Source of the DNA: Bacteroidaceae bacterium
Lineage (GTDB): Bacteria > Bacteroidota > Bacteroidia > Bacteroidales > Bacteroidaceae
Direction: 5' to 3'
Length of the DNA: 33,397 bases
Assembly (NCBI GenBank): GCA_017649485.1
Contig: JAGCGS010000006.1
Location: 1-33,397, forward strand
The notes under the pieces: model-generated
Database searches by the model: none
Seen by the model: only the letters and a program-made list of their open reading frames with translations
What the model was told of the DNA's origin: nothing
Part shown: in pieces, positions 1 through 8,942 of the stretch
How the letters are laid out: each line of letters starts with the position of its first letter
Position numbering within the stretch: the first letter of the stretch is position 1
Position numbers and translations under genes: made by a program

Positions 1-67
1 GGCGGGATTCAAACCCACAACCTTTTGATCCGTAGTCAAATGCTCTATTCAGTTGAGCTACGGAACC
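1..67 (-). tRNA. tRNA-Arg (anticodon ACG), 3' end cut by window edge
   Basis: Read on the minus strand, the gene starts GGTTCCGTAGCTC at 67 and has a normal D arm. The anticodon stem TTTGA/TCAAA encloses the loop CTACGGA, giving anticodon ACG. A T arm follows (GTGGG, TTTGAAT, CCCGC). The window begins inside the 3' acceptor strand, so about six acceptor bases plus the discriminator are missing. ACG is expected to be edited to ICG by TadA and to read CGN arginine codons. Confidence 0.93.
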
Positions 68-88
68 AATCCGTTTGTTTAACGGCTG

Positions 89-119
89 CAAATTTACATA
101 CTTTTTTTGAATTAGCAAT
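89..119 (-). promoter_or_regulatory. Bacteroidetes-type promoter for tRNA-Arg(ACG)
   Basis: On the minus strand a -7 element TAAATTTG (89-96) matches TAnnTTTG exactly. ATTG lies 19 nt upstream at 116-119, in the -33 position. The -7 element is followed by GCAGCCG, the same GC-rich stretch as in the other tRNA-Arg promoter of this window. An inverted repeat CTGCAAAT/ATTTGCAG (about 88-95 and 127-134) brackets the element. Confidence 0.6.
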
Positions 120-145
120 GCTTATTTGCAGTTTTTTTTATTCTT

Positions 146-2194
146 TTATTTCATCAATTCTATACTACGTTTGATGAAATTGCTCAGTGCTTCGCCCTTT
201 AGCAGGCCGTTTTGCAATAGAGCCAGGTCGATGAGCTGCTTCACTTGCTGGTTTTTGCCAGCATACTCAGAATACACTGCCTCTTTCTTCTTCTTCAGTT
301 CATTCCACTGCTTGTCAAGCTCTTCCACCTTGTCCTTATCGGCCTGTGGAATCTCCTCGTCCTTCTTGCCCTTCTGCTGATCTTTCAACCCGTTGCGTAG
401 CTTGGTCACTTCATCCATTTCCTGCTGTATAGGCTGAACATTAGCCTGACATTTAGCTTCCTCGTCGCTGATGATATCTTTTACCAACTGATGATCGCTG
501 TTCAGTACCACATTATACATATCCGGCATTTCGCCATAGAAACTCATACCCGTTTGTATATTTGCCATCTCCTTCATGCGGCGCATATATTCGCTTTGCG
601 TAATGATGATAGGGATGTTGCTTTCACCCATGGCTTGCGTCATCACCTCAAATTCGGTCTTCGGCAACTTAGGCATCTGCTGCTTGAAGATGCTGTTTAT
701 AGCTTCCAGCTGACTGCTGCTCAAGGTGTTGGCTTTCTTGTCCTCCTTTACTATCAGGTTGTCAATCACATCACTGTCAACACGTGTAAAGCGGCACTTC
801 TCCAGTTTCTGCTCCAGCATACTTACCATGGCTATGTCCAACTGACCACCCATAAGCAGCACGTTATAACCCTTGTTGGTAGCACCTTCAATAAAGCTGT
901 ACTGCTCGTCTTTGTTGTTTGCATACAAATATATCAGGTTGCCATCCTTATCAGTCTGGTTATCCTTTATCAAAGTCTTGTACTCATCAAAGGTGTAGTT
1001 CTTGCCATCAGTGTCAGTAAAGAGGGCAAAGTCTTTTGCACGGTCATAGAAATCTTCCTGTGTAAGCATACCATAGTCGATAAAAATCTTCAGGTCGTTC
1101 CATTTTTCCTCAAACTTCTTACGGTCTTTCTTAAATATATCTTGCAGACGGTCTGATACTTTCTTTGTGATATAGGTGGAAATCTTCTTCACGTTCGAGT
1201 CGTTCTGCAGATAAGAACGTGATACGTTCAATGGGATATCAGGAGAGTCCAATACACCATGCAGCAGTGTCAGGAAGTCAGGAACAATACCCTCTACTGA
1301 GTCAGTCACATACACCTGGTTGCAATACAACTGTATCTTGTTCTTGTTCAGCTCTACATTACTCTTTACCTTCGGAAAATATAAGATACCTGTCAGGTTG
1401 AACGGATAATCAACATTCAGGTGAATCCAGAACAATGGTTCGTCAGACATTGGATAGAGCTGTGAGTAGAACTTCTTGTAATCCTCCTCCTTCAGTTCCG
1501 ATGGCGTGCGGGTCCACAGTGGAGTGGTATCGTTGATGATATTATTCTCTTGGGTTTCCACCTGCTTGCCGTCCTTCCATTCCTTTTTTTTGCCAAAAGC
1601 TACAGGAACAGGTAAGAAGCGACAATACTTCTTCAGCAAGCCTTCAATGCGACTTTCTTCGAGGAATTCCTTGCAGTCGTCATCGATGTAAAGCACTATG
1701 TCAGTACCACGACCGTACTTCTCTGTTTCCTCCATAGTAAACTCAGGACTTCCGTCGCACGTCCACTTTACTGCTTGTGCACCTTCCTTACATGATTTCG
1801 TTATGATTTCTACTTTTTTAGCCACCATGAAGGCAGAATAGAAACCTAATCCGAAGTGACCAATGATGGCGTTTGCATCGTTCTTATACTTCTCCAAGAA
1901 ATCGTTAGCACCAGAAAAAGCGATTTGATTAATATACTTATCAATCTCCTCAGCTGTCATACCGATACCGCGATCAGACACTGTAATGGTTTTTTTGTCG
2001 AGCTTCACCTCAATGGTTAAGTCACCTAACTCGCCTTTGAAATCACCCATTGAAGCCAGGGTCTTGATTTTTTGCGTAGCATCTACAGCGTTAGATATCA
2101 ATTCACGTAAGAATATTTCATTCTCACTATAAAGAAACTTTTTAATAACAGGAAAAATGTTTTCGGTTGTTACACCAATATTACCTTTTTGCAT
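146..2194 (-). CDS. htpG: Molecular chaperone HtpG (Hsp90)
   Basis: Bacterial Hsp90, 682 aa, a usual length for Bacteroidetes. It is a cytosolic, ATP-driven dimeric chaperone acting on partly folded clients. The GHKL ATPase motifs are visible near the N-terminus: NAVDAT (35-40), DRGIGM (74-79) and the ATP-lid glycine motif GHFGLGFYS (112-120). The middle domain and an acidic/lysine-rich C-terminal dimerisation region follow. It lies downstream of clpC on the same strand. The clpC terminator and a separate good promoter lie between them, so it is probably its own transcription unit. No CIRCE inverted repeat is seen upstream. No clear hairpin terminator follows the stop before the tRNA-Arg promoter. 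Confidence 0.97.
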   Translation of the reverse strand: MQKGNIGVTTENIFPVIKKFLYSENEIFLRELISNAVDATQKIKTLASMGDFKGELGDLTIEVKLDKKTITVSDRGIGMTAEEIDKYINQIAFSGANDFLEKYKNDANAIIGHFGLGFYSAFMVAKKVEIITKSCKEGAQAVKWTCDGSPEFTMEETEKYGRGTDIVLYIDDDCKEFLEESRIEGLLKKYCRFLPVPVAFGKKKEWKDGKQVETQENNIINDTTPLWTRTPSELKEEDYKKFYSQLYPMSDEPLFWIHLNVDYPFNLTGILYFPKVKSNVELNKNKIQLYCNQVYVTDSVEGIVPDFLTLLHGVLDSPDIPLNVSRSYLQNDSNVKKISTYITKKVSDRLQDIFKKDRKKFEEKWNDLKIFIDYGMLTQEDFYDRAKDFALFTDTDGKNYTFDEYKTLIKDNQTDKDGNLIYLYANNKDEQYSFIEGATNKGYNVLLMGGQLDIAMVSMLEQKLEKCRFTRVDSDVIDNLIVKEDKKANTLSSSQLEAINSIFKQQMPKLPKTEFEVMTQAMGESNIPIIITQSEYMRRMKEMANIQTGMSFYGEMPDMYNVVLNSDHQLVKDIISDEEAKCQANVQPIQQEMDEVTKLRNGLKDQQKGKKDEEIPQADKDKVEELDKQWNELKKKKEAVYSEYAGKNQQVKQLIDLALLQNGLLKGEALSNFIKRSIELMK

Positions 2195-2219
2195 ATCTTA
2201 TTTATTTTAAGTTATTAAT

Positions 2220-2250
2220 CAAGATTATAGTCTGTATAGTTATTGACAAA
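2220..2250 (-). promoter_or_regulatory. htpG promoter
   Basis: On the minus strand TTTG (2247-2250) is followed after exactly 19 nt by TAATCTTG (2220-2227). This is one mismatch from the Bacteroidetes -7 consensus TAnnTTTG. The -33 TTTG is formed by the end of the clpC terminator T-tract. Confidence 0.6.
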
Positions 2251-2278
2251 AAAAATGCCAGTCATTACTGACTGACAT
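2247..2278 (-). terminator. Rho-independent terminator of clpC
   Basis: On the minus strand a 10-bp stem, ATGTCAGTCA pairing with TGACTGGCAT (one U-G wobble) around a GTAA loop, is followed directly by eight T residues. It begins 23 nt after the clpC stop. Confidence 0.85.
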
Positions 2279-2300
2279 TTTGACTGATTATTTATCAATT

Positions 2301-4829
2301 TTATTTTGCAAATAACAGTTTATCGTTTTCACAATTATACGTTACCTGAATGGTTGCTCCTTCCGCAAGTTGTTCATTAATAATCAGCTCCGAAAGCTCA
2401 TCTTCCAAATAATTTTGAATTGCACGTTTAAGTGGTCGTGCACCAAACTGTACATCGTAACCATGCTTTCCTAAAAACTGTTTTGCTTGATCATCAATAA
2501 CCAACTTGTAGCCAATACTTTCTATACGCTTCTTAAGTGCTTCCAACTCTATATCCACAATTCTCAAGATAGCCTCTTGGGATAATTGGTCAAAGGTAAT
2601 AATCTCGTCAATTCGGTTTAGAAATTCAGGGGCAAACTGTTTATTCAGTGCCTTGCGAATTACATTGCGTGAATACTCCTTGTCATGCGCCCGCTCACTG
2701 GCATTAAACCCAATGCCACCACCAAATTCCTTCAACTGTCGGGTACCGATATTAGATGTCATGATGATCACTGTATTCTTGAAATCTACTGTTCTGCCAA
2801 AACTGTCAGTCAGTCTGCCCTCATCAAGTAATTGTAATAACACGTTAAACACTTTAGGATGTGCTTTCTCTATTTCATCAAGTAACACGATAGAGTATGG
2901 CTTACGGCGCACTTTCTCAGTAAGTTGTCCACCTTCCTCATACCCTACATATCCTGGAGGTGCACCAATCAGGCGCGATACATTATATTCATCTGTATAC
3001 TCACTCATGTCAACGCGAATCAGAGAATCGGTTGAACCAAACATAAACACAGCTAACTGCTGGGCGAGATATGTTTTACCGACGCCTGTGGGTCCTAAGA
3101 ATAGGAATGTGCCGATAGGGTGATTAGGCTCATTTAAACCGATACGGCTACGCAAAATGGCTTTAGAAATTTTATCGATGGCATCATCTTGTGCAATGAC
3201 ATGACGCTTCAACTCCTCTTTCATACCTGCCAATCTAATGCCTTCATCCTGCGCTAACTTTTGTACAGGTACACCAGACATCATTGACACAACGTCAGCA
3301 ATTTGTTCTGCATCAACCACTTTTCGGTTCCCCTTTAAATTTTTCTCCCATTCAGCCTTCATGACATCCAACTCGGAGGCTAACTCCCTAACCTTATCAC
3401 GGTAGCTGGCTGCCAACTCATAATTTTGCTCTTTCACTGCCTCAGATTTCTTATCGATGGCTTTCGCAATCTCTTGCTCCTTTTCCTCAATCTCATGTGG
3501 AACTTTTATATTAGTAAGATGTATGCGTGAGCCTGCTTCATCAAGGGCATCAATGGCCTTATCTGGGAACTGACGATCGGTGATATAACGGTCTGTGAGT
3601 TTGACACATGCAAGTAATGCTTCATCTGTAAACATCACATTGTGGTAATCTTCATATTTTGTCTTAATATTCTGTAAAATCTGCAGTGTCTCCTCAGCTG
3701 TAGTGGGCTCAACCATCACTTTTTGAAAACGACGATCTAAAGCCCCATCCTTCTCGATTGTTTTCTTAAATTCATCTATCGTAGTGGCACCAATACACTG
3801 AATCTCACCTCTTGCCAAGGCTGGCTTCAACATGTTTGCAGCATCCATGGAACCAGAGGCTGCTCCAGCACCTATAATCGTATGAATTTCATCAATAAAC
3901 AAAATAATGTCTGGGTTATTTTGTAACTCCTTCATGATAGTTCGCAAACGTTCTTCGAATTGTCCGCGATATTTCGTCCCTGCCACAACGGCAGCCATGT
4001 CAAGCATGATGACACGTTTGTTGAAAAGCATGCGCGAAACCTTCTGTTCCACGATGCGAGTGGCTAGTCCTTCTACAATAGCAGACTTACCCACACCCGG
4101 CTCACCAATCAAAATAGGATTATTCTTCTTTCGCCGACTTAGTATTTGAGCTACACGTTCAATTTCACGTTCTCGCCCCACCACTGGGTCCAACTTACCC
4201 TCAGCAGCAGCCTTTGTTAGGTCAGAGCCGAAATTATTCAAGGCTGGAGTATCACCCTGAGTGCGTGTAGTTGTTACTTTCTGCTGTGTAGGTGACTGTT
4301 TGCCAGTGGGTTGATTGGATGATCTGTAGTTGTCTTCCTCTTCGTCATCATCCATGTCATCATCCTCAGTAAATCCCATGCCATCTTGTGTGTCAGTCTG
4401 TCTTGTCGCTATTTGATTCAATATCATGCGATAATCTAATCCACAATCATTTAGTGTATTGGCAGCATTCGTATTATTATCCTTTAGGATAGCCAGAAGC
4501 AAGTGCTCAGTATCTACCTGGTTGTCTTTTAACAACCGTGCTTCCAGCAGACTGATGCGCAGAATACGACTTGTTTCTTCATTAAACGAAACTTCTGAAC
4601 CTATCTGTCTTTCAGAGATTTTCATCTTTAGAGCATCCTCAAGGTTATTCTTTAGTTCCAACAGGTCCACGTGTTGTTTTTTTAGTAGTTCAATCGCTTT
4701 TCCTTCACCTTCTCGTAAGATGCCCAATAACAAATGCTCAGGAGCGATAGTGCTATTCCTGAGTCTGTTAGCTTCTTCCTTGCTGAAATTAATAATGTTA
4801 GTTACTCTATCTGTAAATCTGTTTTCCAT
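2301..4829 (-). CDS. clpC: ATP-dependent Clp protease ATPase subunit ClpC
   Basis: Hsp100/AAA+ unfoldase, 842 aa, which feeds substrates to ClpP. Order of domains: double Clp_N repeat (about 1-145); an acidic linker rich in Asp/Glu (about 155-167) and a Gln/Thr-rich stretch; AAA module 1 with Walker A GEPGVGKS (242-249); a UVR-type coiled coil in the middle (IDKKSEAVKEQNYELAASY region), typical of ClpC rather than ClpA or ClpB; AAA module 2 with Walker A GPTGVGKT (about 579-586); and a C-terminal D2-small domain. The tripeptide IGF in the second module matches the ClpP-docking loop. An AGGAGG lies 12 nt before the ATG, unusual for this phylum and somewhat far from the start. Divergent from gyrA; followed by its own terminator. 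Confidence 0.97.
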   Translation of the reverse strand: MENRFTDRVTNIINFSKEEANRLRNSTIAPEHLLLGILREGEGKAIELLKKQHVDLLELKNNLEDALKMKISERQIGSEVSFNEETSRILRISLLEARLLKDNQVDTEHLLLAILKDNNTNAANTLNDCGLDYRMILNQIATRQTDTQDGMGFTEDDDMDDDEEEDNYRSSNQPTGKQSPTQQKVTTTRTQGDTPALNNFGSDLTKAAAEGKLDPVVGREREIERVAQILSRRKKNNPILIGEPGVGKSAIVEGLATRIVEQKVSRMLFNKRVIMLDMAAVVAGTKYRGQFEERLRTIMKELQNNPDIILFIDEIHTIIGAGAASGSMDAANMLKPALARGEIQCIGATTIDEFKKTIEKDGALDRRFQKVMVEPTTAEETLQILQNIKTKYEDYHNVMFTDEALLACVKLTDRYITDRQFPDKAIDALDEAGSRIHLTNIKVPHEIEEKEQEIAKAIDKKSEAVKEQNYELAASYRDKVRELASELDVMKAEWEKNLKGNRKVVDAEQIADVVSMMSGVPVQKLAQDEGIRLAGMKEELKRHVIAQDDAIDKISKAILRSRIGLNEPNHPIGTFLFLGPTGVGKTYLAQQLAVFMFGSTDSLIRVDMSEYTDEYNVSRLIGAPPGYVGYEEGGQLTEKVRRKPYSIVLLDEIEKAHPKVFNVLLQLLDEGRLTDSFGRTVDFKNTVIIMTSNIGTRQLKEFGGGIGFNASERAHDKEYSRNVIRKALNKQFAPEFLNRIDEIITFDQLSQEAILRIVDIELEALKKRIESIGYKLVIDDQAKQFLGKHGYDVQFGARPLKRAIQNYLEDELSELIINEQLAEGATIQVTYNCENDKLLFAK

Positions 4830-4841
4830 TTATCTTTAAAA

Positions 4842-4847
4842 CCTCCT
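4842..4847 (-). promoter_or_regulatory. Strong Shine-Dalgarno-like AGGAGG upstream of clpC
   Basis: The minus strand reads AGGAGG ending 12 nt before the clpC ATG. Most genes in this window have AT-rich leaders with no such match, so it stands out. The spacing is longer than the usual 6-9 nt, so its use is uncertain. Confidence 0.4.
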
Positions 4848-4875
4848 AAAATAAATAAAACAAAACAAGTTATTG

Positions 4876-4883
4876 CAAAGATA
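4876..4883 (-). promoter_or_regulatory. Candidate clpC promoter -7 element
   Basis: The minus strand reads TATCTTTGC, an exact TAnnTTTG, about 47 nt upstream of the clpC ATG. No good TTTG is found 19-20 nt further upstream, so the -33 element is weak. No CIRCE operator is seen in the clpC-gyrA gap. Confidence 0.5.
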
Positions 4884-4952
4884 CGAAATTGTTTCATATC
4901 ACCGCATAATAAATACAAATAATGTGCCAAAAATTTTTTTTGTCGAAAACAC

Positions 4953-4987
4953 TTTCGTATGTCACAAAAAAGTAGTAATTTTACACG
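4953..4987 (+). promoter_or_regulatory. Candidate gyrA promoter
   Basis: TAATTTTACACG (4976-4987) resembles a -7 element whose last base is A instead of G. A TTTCG lies about 19 nt upstream (4953-4957). The same block, TAAYTTTACACGSTTTTT, occurs upstream of lon at 18492, which supports a functional element. Confidence 0.4.
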
Positions 4988-5030
4988 GTTTTTATATAAA
5001 GCCTAAAAGAGTTTTTATTTATTTTTGTAA

Positions 5031-7583
5031 ATGATTGACCAAGACAGAATTATAAAAGTGAACATAGAGGAGGAGATGAAGTCATCATACATAGACTATT
5101 CTATGTCTGTGATTGTGGCTCGTGCTCTTCCAGATGTAAGAGACGGATTCAAGCCTGTTCATCGCAGGATCTTGTATGGTATGAAACAAGTTGGTAATAC
5201 CTCAGACAAGGCATATAAAAAATGTGCTCGAGTTGTAGGTGAAGTGCTCGGTAAATATCATCCACATGGTGACTCATCAGTGTATGGTGCACTTGTGCGC
5301 ATGGCTCAACCTTGGGCTTTACGTTATATGCTCGTAGATGGTCAGGGTAATTTTGGCTCTGTTGATGGCGATGGACCTGCAGCCATGCGATACACAGAGT
5401 GCCGCCTTCGTAAGATTGGTGAGGAGATGATGCAGGATCTTGACAAGGATACTGTTGACATGCAGCCAAACTTTGACAATGAAGAGCTGGAGCCTACCGT
5501 TATGCCTACTCGTATTCCTAACTTACTTGTAAACGGAGCCTCTGGTATAGCCGTTGGTATGGCTACTAATATGCCAACACACAACCTGAGAGAGGTAATT
5601 GATGCTTGCGTTGCTTACGTCGATAATAATGATATCACAACCGAGGAATTGATGCAATACATCAAGGGTCCCGACTTCCCTACTGGTGGTATTATTTTGG
5701 GAACCAGTGGCATTCGGGATGCTTATGAAACGGGTAGGGGACGTATCGTAGTGCGTGGCAAGGCGGACATAGAGACAGGTGCCACTCATGACAAAATTGT
5801 CATTAGCGAGATCCCTTATGGAGTGAATAAGGCAGAACTGATAAAATATATTGCAGATCTGGCTAATGAGAAGAAGGTGGAAGGCATTGCCAATGCAAAC
5901 GATGAGAGTGATCGTGAGGGCATGCGTATCGTAATAGATGTTAAAAGAGATGCTAACGCCAATGTGTTGTTAAATAAATTGTATAAGCTGACGCAGTTGC
6001 AGACATCCTTCAGCGTTAACAATGTAGCATTGGTACATGGAAGGCCACGTCTCTTGACGCTTCGCGACTTGATCAGATATTTCATTGAGCATCGTCATGA
6101 GGTGGTTATCCGTCGCACTAAGTATGATTTGGCAAAGGCTAAAGAAAGGGCACATATCCTTGAAGGTCTGATTATTGCCAGTGATAACATTGATGAGGTG
6201 GTACACATCATCCGCGCTGCGAAGTCACCTGCAGAGGCCATTGAAGGCTTGATGCAACGTTTTGAGCTTGATGAGGTGCAGGCCAAGGCAATTGTTGAGA
6301 TGCGTCTCCGCCAACTCACCGGTTTGATGCAGGAGCAGCTGCATGCAGAATATGAGGAGATAGAAAAGAAAATAGCGTTCTATGAGTTGATTCTTTCCGA
6401 TGAGGAGGTTTGTCGCAAGGTTATCAAGGATGAGCTTATCGAAGTGAAAGAAAAATATGGTGATGAGCGCAAGACTGAGATTAGTCTGTTGGATGGTGAC
6501 ATCAATCCTGAAGATTATTACCCGGATGATGAAGTGGTGATTACCATCTCTCACTTGGGTTATATCAAGTGTACACCATTGCATGAGTTCCGTACCCAGA
6601 ACAGAGGTGGTGTGGGCTCAAAGGGTTCTAACACCCGCAACGAAGACTTTGTAGAGCATATTTACCCTGCGACGATGCACAATACGATGTTGTTCTTCAC
6701 GCAGAAGGGTAGGTGTTTCTGGTTGAAAGTTTATCAGATTCCAAATGAGACCAAGACTTCGAAGGGTCGTGCTATCCAGAACTTGCTGAATATTGAGGCA
6801 GATGATAAGGTAACGGCTTATCTGCGTGTAAAGAACTTGGATGACAAGGAGTTTAATCAGAACCACTATGTGGTGTTCTGTACAAAGAACGGCGTTATTA
6901 AGAAGACGAGCTTGGAGGAATACTCACGTCCAAGACAGAATGGTGTGAACGCCATCAATATCTTGGAAGGCGATAAGGTAATTGAGGTACGCCTCACCGA
7001 TGGTGACAACGAAATCATCTTGGCCAATAAGAACGGTCGTGCCATCCGTTTCAATGAAACTGCCGTACGCCCAATGGGTAGAACAGCTACTGGTGTAAGA
7101 GGTATGACACTTGATGAAGATGGACAAGACGAGGTGGTAGGCATGGTTTGCGTGAAAGATTCCGAGAACGAAACCATCATGGTAGTGTCTGAACAGGGCT
7201 TCGGCAAACGCTCTGACATTGAGGACTATCGCAAGACCAACCGTGGCGCTAAGGGTGTTAAGACTCTGAACATCACAGAGAAAACGGGCAAACTGGTAGC
7301 CATCAAGACGGTAACGGAAGAGAATGACCTGATGATTATCAACAAGTCGGGTATCACTATACGCCTGAAGGTGGCAGATGTGAGAATCCAAGGCCGTGCT
7401 ACTCAGGGTGTAAGGCTCATAAACCTTGAGAAACGTAATGATGAGATTGGCTCTGTATGCAAAGTCATGTCGGAAGTTGAAGAAGAGGAGATTGAGATGA
7501 ACGTAAACGAACAGGAAACTATACAGCCAGAGAATCCTTCAGTTGAAGATTCTCAGACTGAAATAGATAATAGTGATGAATGA
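5031..7583 (+). CDS. gyrA: DNA gyrase subunit A
   Basis: Breakage-reunion subunit of the type II topoisomerase that introduces negative supercoils with GyrB; 850 aa. The catalytic tyrosine is Y121 in AAMRYTECR. The quinolone-determining region reads [18 protein letters not shown], with Ser82 at the E. coli Ser83 position and Gly86 at the Asp87 position. The C-terminal beta-pinwheel begins around 510. The GyrA box is non-canonical: [10 protein letters not shown] (523-532) rather than QRRGGKG. The last 40 residues are strongly acidic. ParC is the alternative, but the length, the box-like motif and the tail favour GyrA. It leads a plus-strand group, with a TPR gene starting 34 nt downstream and no terminator between them. 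Confidence 0.93.
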   Translation: MIDQDRIIKVNIEEEMKSSYIDYSMSVIVARALPDVRDGFKPVHRRILYGMKQVGNTSDKAYKKCARVVGEVLGKYHPHGDSSVYGALVRMAQPWALRYMLVDGQGNFGSVDGDGPAAMRYTECRLRKIGEEMMQDLDKDTVDMQPNFDNEELEPTVMPTRIPNLLVNGASGIAVGMATNMPTHNLREVIDACVAYVDNNDITTEELMQYIKGPDFPTGGIILGTSGIRDAYETGRGRIVVRGKADIETGATHDKIVISEIPYGVNKAELIKYIADLANEKKVEGIANANDESDREGMRIVIDVKRDANANVLLNKLYKLTQLQTSFSVNNVALVHGRPRLLTLRDLIRYFIEHRHEVVIRRTKYDLAKAKERAHILEGLIIASDNIDEVVHIIRAAKSPAEAIEGLMQRFELDEVQAKAIVEMRLRQLTGLMQEQLHAEYEEIEKKIAFYELILSDEEVCRKVIKDELIEVKEKYGDERKTEISLLDGDINPEDYYPDDEVVITISHLGYIKCTPLHEFRTQNRGGVGSKGSNTRNEDFVEHIYPATMHNTMLFFTQKGRCFWLKVYQIPNETKTSKGRAIQNLLNIEADDKVTAYLRVKNLDDKEFNQNHYVVFCTKNGVIKKTSLEEYSRPRQNGVNAINILEGDKVIEVRLTDGDNEIILANKNGRAIRFNETAVRPMGRTATGVRGMTLDEDGQDEVVGMVCVKDSENETIMVVSEQGFGKRSDIEDYRKTNRGAKGVKTLNITEKTGKLVAIKTVTEENDLMIINKSGITIRLKVADVRIQGRATQGVRLINLEKRNDEIGSVCKVMSEVEEEEIEMNVNEQETIQPENPSVEDSQTEIDNSDE

Positions 7584-7617
7584 AAGTAATTATTTAATTT
7601 AATCGTTTTTTAAAAGT

Positions 7618-8817
7618 ATGAAGAAGTTATTTGTTTCAATGGCTTTTGTTTTGGTGGCTGGCAGTGCTTTCGCACAGATGGATGCCGTTAAGAACGCTAC
7701 CAAGGCTGCTAACAAGGGTGATTTTGCTACTGCAACTTCACTGATCGAACAGGCTCTGAACAATCCAGAGACTGCTAATTTGGCTGACACTTGGTTTGCT
7801 GCTGGTCAGGTACAGCAGAAGATTGGTGCAAAGCAGCTGGAGAACCAGGTTAAGCGTCAGAATTTTGACGAGGGTGCCATGCACAATGCTGCCCTGCAGA
7901 TGGTAAAGTATTTCCTGAAGGCTGACCAATTGCCAGATGCAAAGGGTAAGATGAACTCATTCACTTCAAAGATGGTTTCTGCAATTAAGGCTGATATGGG
8001 TAACTTAGTAAATGGTGGTATTGCTGCTTTCAACGGAAGTGAAGAGGGCTCAGATGCGAAAGCTTTGGATTTCTTCGGTACTTATGTTGATTTGGCTAAT
8101 GCTCCTATGTTTGAGAAGGAGAATCTGGCTGCTGATCCTCAGATGGCTACCATCGCTTACTATGCAGCTCTGGCAGGTATCCGTGCTGAGAACTATGCTG
8201 CTGTTGAGAAGTATGCTCCTATGGGACAGGCTGATCCTGAGAATGGTCAGAACGCTACAGAGTTCCTGATTGAGGCTCTGAAGAAGCAGAACAAAACTGA
8301 CCAGATGCTGAGTGTGTTGAGAGGTGCTTTGGACAAGTTCCCAAGCAACCAGTCATTCTTTGCTAACATGATTGACTATTACACCTCATCTGACAAGTAC
8401 GATGAAGCTCAGGCTTTTGCTGATCAGCAGATTGCTAAGGATCCAACCAACTTCTTCTTCAATTACGTGAAGGGTTTCTTGTATTCTCAGCAGAAGAATG
8501 ATGATAAGGCCATCGAGCAGTACGAGCAGGCTATCCAGAAGAACCCTGATTATCCTCAGGCATACAGCGAGCTGGGTAAGTCATACGTTCTGAAAGCTCA
8601 GGACTTCTCAGAGACAGCATCTTCAAATCCTAACGATCCTAAGTTTGCAGAGGACGCTAAGACACTTCGCAGCTTCTATGAGAAGGCAATGCCTTACTAT
8701 GAGAAGGCTCGCCAGCTGGCTCCAGACAACACCAGTCTGTGGAAGCAAGGTCTGAGCAGCGTTTATTACAACCTGCAGATGACAGACAAGTATGAAGAAG
8801 TAATGCAAGCTTATTAA
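7618..8817 (+). CDS. Secreted tetratricopeptide-repeat protein (first of a tandem pair)
   Basis: 399 aa. Residues 1-19 form a clear signal peptide (MKKLFVSMAFVLVAGSAFA, then Q), so it is exported, probably to the periplasm. The rest is helical. TPR-like repeats are best seen at about 240-330 (DKYDEAQAFADQQIAKDP; DDKAIEQYEQAIQKNPDY) and 355-385. Its specific role is unknown; TPR domains bind proteins. Codon choice is strongly restricted (mostly CTG for Leu, AAG for Lys, GCT for Ala), suggesting high expression. It follows gyrA by 34 nt with no hairpin, so it may be cotranscribed, although no promoter is obvious. A strong terminator follows it. The next gene is a diverged paralogue along its whole length. 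Confidence 0.85.
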   Translation: MKKLFVSMAFVLVAGSAFAQMDAVKNATKAANKGDFATATSLIEQALNNPETANLADTWFAAGQVQQKIGAKQLENQVKRQNFDEGAMHNAALQMVKYFLKADQLPDAKGKMNSFTSKMVSAIKADMGNLVNGGIAAFNGSEEGSDAKALDFFGTYVDLANAPMFEKENLAADPQMATIAYYAALAGIRAENYAAVEKYAPMGQADPENGQNATEFLIEALKKQNKTDQMLSVLRGALDKFPSNQSFFANMIDYYTSSDKYDEAQAFADQQIAKDPTNFFFNYVKGFLYSQQKNDDKAIEQYEQAIQKNPDYPQAYSELGKSYVLKAQDFSETASSNPNDPKFAEDAKTLRSFYEKAMPYYEKARQLAPDNTSLWKQGLSSVYYNLQMTDKYEEVMQAY

Positions 8818-8870
8818 AATAAGAAACCTCTAATTAGGTTTTCTTGCATTATAGTTTAAGTTAAACTTAG

Positions 8871-8905
8871 GAACCCCAGAAGCGTCATACTTTTGGGGTT
8901 CTTTT
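8871..8905 (+). terminator. Rho-independent terminator after the first TPR gene
   Basis: GAACCCCAGAAG (8871-8882) pairs with CTTTTGGGGTTC (8890-8901) around a 7-nt loop, 12 bp with one wobble, followed by TTTT. A weaker hairpin AAACCT/AGGTTT lies at 8824-8841. Confidence 0.85.
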
Positions 8906-8942
8906 ACAATAAAAACAACCAAACTACACCTTATTTATATAT

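Noticed and set aside
491-1156. A 221-residue plus-strand open frame inside htpG
   Set aside because: Antisense to conserved HtpG sequence; composition follows from htpG codons.
5020-5027. TATTTTTG as a gyrA promoter
   Set aside because: It matches TAnnTTTG but ends 3 nt before the ATG, so transcription would start inside the gene.
4830-5030. CIRCE/HrcA operator upstream of clpC
   Set aside because: No TTAGCACTC-type inverted repeat is present; only Bacteroidetes-type promoter elements are seen.
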